This document shows, piece after piece, positions 19,832-24,693 of a stretch of DNA of 24,693 nt (the stretch's first letter is position 1; the number at the start of each line of letters is the position of its first letter). The notes under the pieces are model-generated. The model saw only the letters and a program-made list of their open reading frames with translations, had not been told where the DNA came from and did not search any database. Position numbers and translations under genes: made by a program. The DNA is taken from the IMG/VR virus record IMGVR_UViG_3300010391_001666, positions 1 to 24,693 of that record; one strand, given 5' to 3'. Origin of the DNA: a virus.

Positions 19832-20209
19832 CTACGACACTTTGCTCTGATTCGCGACGATGAAACTGATCTCCTTAAATCCTCTGCGCGCGCCGTTGGC
19901 CCAGCCCCACTCGATCAGCGCCACATGCGTTTCAAAGCCGCGGCGCGCCAGCAAGACATTGTCGGCGCTCTCGAGCCGGTGTTTGACCAGCCCCGCCGTG
20001 GAGCAGGAGCTGAGGATATCGCTCCCGTCCCGATTATTGATGACGTTGCCGAAATCCGGGTCCTTGCTCGCGACATAGAGCGTCAGTTTCAGACTGGACA
20101 GCTGCGTCTTGCTGAGCTCGACGTCCTCCTCGTCGGTGAGTTGGAGCTTGATCAGCGCGGTCGAGCGCTCCGGCACGAGCGGCGTGGCGATGCTCTGGCG
20201 GAAATTCAT
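19832..20209 (-). CDS. Tail/baseplate-associated structural protein (putative), 125 residues
   Basis: The sequence MNFRQSIATPLVPERSTALI continues with KLQLTDEEDVELSKTQLSSLK, then LTLYVASKDPDFGNVINNRDG, SDIL. It has a beta-rich layout like the small phage proteins that follow tail-fibre genes, with L-x-x-L-x-LTLYD/V-x and INxRDGxDIL. They are thought to be virion or baseplate parts. The gene starts five bases after the end of the 957-residue gene. The assignment is from pattern memory and location. Confidence 0.65.
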   Translation of the reverse strand: MNFRQSIATPLVPERSTALIKLQLTDEEDVELSKTQLSSLKLTLYVASKDPDFGNVINNRDGSDILSSCSTAGLVKHRLESADNVLLARRGFETHVALIEWGWANGARRGFKEISFIVANQSKVS

Positions 20210-20213
20210 CAGG

Positions 20214-23087
20214 TCACCCGGCGTCGAGGAGATGGGCCGGGCGCATCCCGGCCGCGGTCAAGGCGGCATCCAACATGCCCGGTGTGGTGAGGGTTGCCTG
20301 TCGCGCCCGCACCAGCAGCACTGCGGGCACCATCAGCCCGGCATCGTCGTCACCCCACGACGCGAGCGTATGCCAGGGCAGCGTGAGCGTTGGCATCGGT
20401 CGCATACCGGCGGGCGGCCATGCCTCGTCATCAGAGACGACGGGTTCGGGCGGGGTGACGATCTCATCCTGGCCGTCCCAGGGGGCCGCAACCCGCTGGA
20501 TTCTCGGCGCCGGGACCGCAGGCGCCCACCCTTCGCGCTCGACGAGCTGCGGCGCGGTGGGCCAGTCGCCGTCGTCCGTGAAGACGACCGCGCGGGTTTC
20601 CCAGGTCTGAGTCCGCTGCCGCCATTCGCCAGCGTCGTCGATGCCGAGCTGCGGCACTTCGGGCTGGTCGTAGTTCCACAGCTCGAGCCGAGGCGCGGGG
20701 GTCGGCGTCGGGCTGCCGAGGACGGCGGCGGCCTCATCGTCATGTGCGATCGGCGGCAGGTCGGGCTGCTCGTATGCCCACGGTGCAATGGCGAGGACAT
20801 ACGGCTGTACCGTGGGGAGCGGCGTCCAGCCATCCTCGTCGACGGCGCGCGGGCGCACCAGCTCCTGCTCGTCGCCGAACCAAGCCGCGACGGCCCACGC
20901 GGAGGGGAGCCACGACGCCGGCGCCACGACAGGAACGAAGCTGTGATCCTCATCGCGCGCCGTCGTGGGCGGCGCGATCGGCAGATCACAGTCATCGGTC
21001 GGCGGCTGCGCAGTCGCATAGCCGGGGATCGGCGCGACCGGGTTCGTCCAGCCTTCGTCGCCCACCAGAGCCGCGGGCGTCGGAATGGGCAGGTCGGAGC
21101 CATCGTCAGTCGCCACTGGCCGCACCGCGCTCGTCGGCAGCGGTTGCGGCGAGAAGTAATCGTCCTCCGCCACGACGGTAGGCTGCGGCAGTTCGTCATC
21201 GGCCCAGAATGGAACGCTCTGTGCCGGTGCTGCCCAGGAGCGCAGCGCCGGTGCGTCCGTCTCCTCAACGCTCAGGAGCGGGAGGTCGCCGTCATCCTGC
21301 GCCGCGCGCGGCACCGGCCAGCCCCATTGCGGCGGCGGGAGCTGGGACGCCTCGGATTCTTCAACGGTGAGAAGCGGCAGATCTGTCGCGTCGTCGCTCC
21401 ACGGCGCGAGGCGCGGCGTCCCAATCGCCGCGGGTGCCACGATCGGCGGCAGCGCGTCCTCGTCATGCGCCAGCGCCGGGAGGTCGTCGTGCGCGTTCTG
21501 TGGCTGGCTGGGCGCGGTCGTCGGCCACGTGGCGAGCGTAGGCCCGTCGCTCTCCTCAACGGTGATCTGCGGGAGTTCAGGCTGGTCAAATCCCCACGTA
21601 GGCGGCAGCGTTATCGTGATCGGCTGCGCGATGAGCAGCGCGGGCGCGGGCTCATCGACCGCCCCCGCCGCGATCGGGCTGTCCCCGGCGTCCCAGCGCC
21701 AGGGCAGGGGGAGCGCACTCGATACCGGCGCCAGGAAGAGGCCCACGACGGGCGTGCTGAACGCGAGCGGAACAGGAACAGCCTCCTGCACATCTGCCAG
21801 CCACTGCTCAACCGCAGCGCGTGGCGCGATTGCCCATTGATCCGGCGCAACGGGGTTCTGCCAGTACTCCTCGTTGGCGGGCGCCGGGGTGGTCGCAATC
21901 TCGTCGTCGGCGCTGATGGACTGCGGCGGTGGTAGCCACATGCCGACAGGCGCCGTGGGATTCGTCCAGTAGTCTTCTTCCAGCCACAACAGGGCGATCT
22001 CGTCATCCGCGACGAGAGCCTGCGGTGGCGGCAGCCAGGCGCCTATCGGATCGGTGGGGTTGTGCCAGTATTCCTCCTCAAGCCAGAGGAGGGGGGTTTC
22101 ATCGTCGGCTGTGATCGCCTGGGACGGAGGCATCCAGGCGCCGATAGGGTCGGTCGGGTTATGCCAAAAGTCTTCGTCGAGCCACAGGAGAGCTATCTCA
22201 TCATCGGCTATAATCGCCTGCTGTGGCGGCAGCCAGTACACCGCGGGCACCGGGTTCTGCCAGTACTGCTCCTCGATTGGTGGTCGTGGCACAACGAAGT
22301 CGTCGTTGTTTCCCTGTGCGGCGACGACGGAAACCAGCGCGCCCATGGCTCCAGCGAGCAACGCGCCAGCCAAGGCGACAGAGGCGAAGCCGTTGCCAAC
22401 TCCGGCCGCTACCGGCGGATCGTCTTCGACGGCTCGTGCCGTGAGTTCGCGCACGGCGAGGTGCACGGCGGCGACGTCATCGCTGCCGTCGGAGAAGCCT
22501 ACCGCGCGGCTGCCCTGCCCGGCGGTCGTCTCCCGCACGACGCCGACAGTGCGCGCGCCGTAGTCGATGCCGATCAGCGCGGTGCTGTTCGCGCCGGCGG
22601 CGGGGATGTTGAGGCCGCCGTAGTTGCAGCCCGCGTAGCGCACGCTGTTGGTGCCGGGACTGTTGTCCGTGACGTTCTGCTCGGCCGGGGCCTGGATGCT
22701 GCTCCCTTGCAGGAGCACCGGGTTCACCGCTTCGGTATTGGCCGCTGCGGTCGAGGTGATGGCGACGGCGTACATGACGTCGGCGTTGTTCACCCGGTTG
22801 ACCACCACGGCCTGCGTGCCGGTGGGGATGCCCGCGCCGAGGAACCACGCGACGCAATCCCCGGCCTCCGCTGAGGTCGCCAGCGCGCGCCCGCCTGTGA
22901 CCCGCATGAGGGCGACGCCCCCATAGGTCACGCTCAGCGCATCGTCGGCATTCGCGTTGACGAAGGTGAAGACCAGCACGCCGCGCGGCGTCCCGGCGGG
23001 CGTGTGGTTCCAAGTGAAAGACGCTTCCGAGGCAGACCCGGTCGTGCTGGTATGCGACTCAGAAACGCCATCATGGGCAACGGCCAT
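20214..23087 (-). CDS. Very large repeat-rich structural protein (putative tail fibre/adhesin)
   Basis: The 957-residue protein begins with a beta-sandwich-like domain of about 215 residues (LSVTYGGVALMRVTGGRALA, AWFLGAGIPTGTQAVVVNRV). This resembles the N-terminal domain of many phage and environmental tail proteins. A hydrophobic segment, ASVALAGALLAGAMGALVSV, lies at about 235-254. Next comes a tandem block of about 33-residue repeats (about 276-409), each with W-x-NP-x-x-P, PP-x-Q and DDE. About 500 residues of degenerate Pro-, Trp- and Asp-rich repeats follow (DDE/DDG/DEE spaced about 25 residues apart), then a short different C-terminus. It is probably a virion surface or host-binding protein. 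The ribosome site is weak. A long plus-strand frame opposite it is a shadow. Confidence 0.82.
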   Translation of the reverse strand: MAVAHDGVSESHTSTTGSASEASFTWNHTPAGTPRGVLVFTFVNANADDALSVTYGGVALMRVTGGRALATSAEAGDCVAWFLGAGIPTGTQAVVVNRVNNADVMYAVAITSTAAANTEAVNPVLLQGSSIQAPAEQNVTDNSPGTNSVRYAGCNYGGLNIPAAGANSTALIGIDYGARTVGVVRETTAGQGSRAVGFSDGSDDVAAVHLAVRELTARAVEDDPPVAAGVGNGFASVALAGALLAGAMGALVSVVAAQGNNDDFVVPRPPIEEQYWQNPVPAVYWLPPQQAIIADDEIALLWLDEDFWHNPTDPIGAWMPPSQAITADDETPLLWLEEEYWHNPTDPIGAWLPPPQALVADDEIALLWLEEDYWTNPTAPVGMWLPPPQSISADDEIATTPAPANEEYWQNPVAPDQWAIAPRAAVEQWLADVQEAVPVPLAFSTPVVGLFLAPVSSALPLPWRWDAGDSPIAAGAVDEPAPALLIAQPITITLPPTWGFDQPELPQITVEESDGPTLATWPTTAPSQPQNAHDDLPALAHDEDALPPIVAPAAIGTPRLAPWSDDATDLPLLTVEESEASQLPPPQWGWPVPRAAQDDGDLPLLSVEETDAPALRSWAAPAQSVPFWADDELPQPTVVAEDDYFSPQPLPTSAVRPVATDDGSDLPIPTPAALVGDEGWTNPVAPIPGYATAQPPTDDCDLPIAPPTTARDEDHSFVPVVAPASWLPSAWAVAAWFGDEQELVRPRAVDEDGWTPLPTVQPYVLAIAPWAYEQPDLPPIAHDDEAAAVLGSPTPTPAPRLELWNYDQPEVPQLGIDDAGEWRQRTQTWETRAVVFTDDGDWPTAPQLVEREGWAPAVPAPRIQRVAAPWDGQDEIVTPPEPVVSDDEAWPPAGMRPMPTLTLPWHTLASWGDDDAGLMVPAVLLVRARQATLTTPGMLDAALTAAGMRPAHLLDAG
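21864..22262 (-). repeat. Tandem repeat, about 99 bp (33 codons), four units
   Basis: Units start at about residues 276, 308, 341 and 374 of the large protein, at spacings of 32, 33, 33 and 35 residues. Each unit has the frame WHNPTDPIGAWLPPPQA then DDEIALLWLEEDY, with small changes (D/E, L/M, A/S). The DNA copies differ mostly at silent or conservative positions, so they are diverging duplications rather than perfect repeats. The repeats then fade into the degenerate Asp/Pro-rich region. Confidence 0.8.
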
Positions 23088-23164
23088 GGCGCGGCCCTAG
23101 ATAGGCTAGAGCGCCGGGCGCGATTGCTCACGCCCAGACGCCGCTAACCCGCTAGGAAATCGCC

Positions 23165-23641
23165 TTATTCCGCAATTTCGGCGGAGACATGCAAGAGCAT
23201 CGACGCGACGCCGGACACGCTGTTGATGTCCAACTCGTCCGCGGCGGTGCCCTCCAGGTGGATCGCGCTGTCCGGATTCGGCGCCACCCAGCCGCCGGGG
23301 CCCGCCGCGCCGCACCCGATCGCGAGCTGGTAGGCACCCGAGACAGTGCCCGCGGTGATGGCCGTGACCTTGTCGGCCGCCGTGGTGCTGGCGATCGTGC
23401 CGATGCGCCGCGGGTTCGGCGTGACGGCGGTGCCGCCTGACCCGGCGGTGGTCCACCGGCGCACCCTGAACCCGATGCCGGTGATGGCGGTGAGCGCCGC
23501 CCCGCGGCCCTGCACCCAGAGCGCTTGCAGATCGACGCCGCGAACGGCCTGGCGCAGGACGAGGACGGGATCCTCGGTATTCGGCGTCGCATGGGACGCA
23601 TAGGGCGTGGCGGGCGCCCCCTCAACAGCGTAGACGAACAT
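23165..23641 (-). CDS. Structural protein (putative), 158 residues
   Basis: It starts at the ATG of MFVYAVEGAPATPYASHATP behind AGAGGAGAG; the upstream frame extension is unrelated. The core NTEDPVLVLRQAVRGVDLQA, LWVQGRGAALTAITGIGFRV and RRWTTAGSGGTAVTP is a Gly/Ala-rich beta-type protein. Its GSGG-x-A-x-TPxPRR block recurs, as far as I recall, in environmental phage structural genes. It lies between the large repeat protein and a zinc-ribbon gene, so a virion decoration or tail role is likely. Confidence 0.7.
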   Translation of the reverse strand: MFVYAVEGAPATPYASHATPNTEDPVLVLRQAVRGVDLQALWVQGRGAALTAITGIGFRVRRWTTAGSGGTAVTPNPRRIGTIASTTAADKVTAITAGTVSGAYQLAIGCGAAGPGGWVAPNPDSAIHLEGTAADELDINSVSGVASMLLHVSAEIAE

Positions 23642-23725
23642 GATCGACTCTCCTCTGTCAGCGACCGGAAGGACTACGACCGGCGCGGGGCGTCGCACCC
23701 CCGCGCGCGATGGAATGCGCGACTG

Positions 23726-24100
23726 CTACCCTCCGCCTTTCGGCGTCATGGCGGCGCGACTGCGCGCCAGTAGGCTTTCGAGCGACTCCGGATCGGCGAG
23801 CAATACCTCGACTTCCTCCGCGGTCGGAATCCGCCCGTACTTTTCAAGCTGCGCCTGCTTTACCTGCGCGTAAAAAATCTCATCCGGCATTTGCATAGTC
23901 CCCGCGATCTGGCCGAGATGCTCGCATTTGCCGCAAAGCCAGAAGGCAAAGGTCATATTCTCTTCCGGCACCTTCCCGCCCTCCGTTCCGCAATTCCCGC
24001 AATACAGCGGCACCCAGAACCCGCCCGGCCCCGGCGTGGCACCCCGCGGCGTCGCGATGAAACTGGTGCGACAATCGGGCAGCAGATCGGGCGCGCTCAC
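23726..24100 (-). CDS. Zinc-ribbon protein, 124 residues
   Basis: The start chosen is a GTG with GAGG five bases upstream, which overlaps the stop of the virion gene in another frame (GTGA). The same frame is open further upstream, so a fusion is possible. The protein has YCGNCGTEGG and WLCGKCEHLG, two CxxC pairs forming a zinc ribbon, after an N-terminal loop. The C-terminus is helical (YAQVKQAQLEKYGRIPTAEE, DPESLESLLARSRAAMTPK). Such small zinc-ribbon proteins occur in phage structural regions, where their role is unclear. Confidence 0.7.
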   Translation of the reverse strand: MSAPDLLPDCRTSFIATPRGATPGPGGFWVPLYCGNCGTEGGKVPEENMTFAFWLCGKCEHLGQIAGTMQMPDEIFYAQVKQAQLEKYGRIPTAEEVEVLLADPESLESLLARSRAAMTPKGGG

Positions 24101-24693
24101 CAGAACCTCGTCTCTCGATCCTGCGTGTTGAGCGCAGGCTGCCAACTGTACCTCAGTCACTGGGGAGACGGTGGCATACATCATTACCATCCCGAAATTC
24201 CGGAATGAAATAGCGGTGCCGGTTGCACCAGTAATCCAATTGATGTTCGCGAGGTCAGTCGGGCCGAGGACATCAACATGGCTCGTATCTTCGAAGAATC
24301 CGGTAGCCCCAGAGCCCACGGCGATAGTTTGGTTGCCATCGGCGCCATTTTTGCGAATAGTAAAAGTGCTGGTCGCAGTGATGGTGTTGGCGGTGATATT
24401 GATATTGAAATGCGAGAGCGTACACGCCACTTGGGCTGTTGCTTGGGGATCTGATTCATTGACGAAATTCCCGGTGATATGCAAGCAAGCGAACCGATTC
24501 AATCCAGGACCAGGCGAGTTCACGTTGGACGCACCTGCGGACGGCACGCTGCCGCCCGTGGAGATCGCCTCCACCTTCCGGGACCGCATGGAGAGCGTTT
24601 CGGTTCCCGCCCCGGAGTTGATCTCAATGCAGACCTTCTCGCCCCCGGCGATCGTATCTGTGTGCGTCGTGTCCTCGAACGTCCCCGTCGCCC
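24097..24693 (-). CDS. Virion structural protein with repeated beta-domains (5' end off the right edge; probable frame change near 24135)
   Basis: The frame is open to the right edge. Two copies of a beta-sandwich segment are visible: GTFEDTTHTDTIAGGEKVCI and GFFEDTSHVDVLGPTDLANI, each followed by a GATGT/GAGTE motif. Between them lies TSTFTIRKNGADGNQTIAVG. This pattern (RKNGA-x-x-x-x-x-x-V-x-x-G-A-T-G-x-FEDT-x-HTD) is familiar from phage tail and fibre proteins. Skipping one base at about 24131-24142 moves from ...TEVQLAA to ALNTQDRETRFW-stop. That stop overlaps the next GTG as at other junctions. Read literally, the frame instead runs into the zinc-ribbon gene. Confidence 0.68.

Noticed and set aside
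20109-21935. 608-codon plus-strand open frame opposite the large repeat-rich gene
   Set aside because: It is Arg-rich and without domains, and arises from the biased codon use of the opposite strand. The minus-strand frame has the structured N-terminus and repeats.
21864-22262. CRISPR-like array
   Set aside because: The periodic units are about 99 bp, lie in frame in a protein and have no conserved short repeat with unique spacers.
20214-23087. Diversity-generating retroelement target
   Set aside because: Variation between repeat units suggested it, but no reverse transcriptase or template repeat is seen in the window.
23088-23164. Possible terminator between two structural genes
   Set aside because: A GGGCG/CGCCC stem exists, but the loop is large and no T run follows it on the minus strand.

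Overview
This window looks like part of a tailed-phage genome (free phage or prophage) from a high-GC bacterial host. Nearly every gene reads right to left on the minus strand. The content is typical of a phage: a large serine recombinase, a RecT-type annealing protein, a replication-initiation module, two DNA methyltransferases, an HNH nuclease of the kind found beside terminase genes, virion or tail proteins, and many small unknown genes joined by 4-base stop/start overlaps. The host cannot be named from the sequence. The lipoproteins and a spanin-like coiled-coil membrane protein fit a two-membrane host.

Layout in transcription order on the minus strand. Right edge to about 19.1 kb: a virion protein open at the edge, a zinc-ribbon protein, a small structural protein, a 957-residue repeat-rich structural protein, a small tail/baseplate-like protein and a spanin-like membrane protein. 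About 18.5-19.1 kb: two plus-strand genes, a 45-residue membrane protein and a lipoprotein. About 17.7-18.3 kb: the control region, with a plus-strand HTH repressor-like gene facing a minus-strand ribbon-helix-helix-like gene across two direct repeats. From 17.7 kb down to base 1: one very long, tightly packed early operon. In order it holds small membrane proteins, RecT, an HNH/DUF968-like nuclease, a complete tmRNA gene, a cytosine-C5 methyltransferase, an adenine methyltransferase, a winged-helix protein, a replication initiator, a helicase-loader-like protein, a HerA-like ATPase, about twenty small unknown genes (among them an ASCH protein and a lipoprotein), a VRR-NUC-like nuclease, the serine recombinase, a zinc-ribbon gene and the HNH gene at the left edge. 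Terminase genes would be expected just beyond the left edge.

The most notable item is the phage-borne one-piece tmRNA (13879-14235), whose inferred tag is about 27 residues long and basic, ending in MAA. Also notable are the unusual 957-residue protein, micro-genes of 16 and 21 codons held in the overlap chain, and an integrase with no adjacent intergenic space for attP.

At least three genes (zinc-ribbon gene near 519, HerA-like ATPase near 9857, adenine methylase near 12630), and possibly a fourth at the right edge near 24135, look broken by one-base indels. Whether these are assembly errors or real lesions cannot be decided from one sequence.
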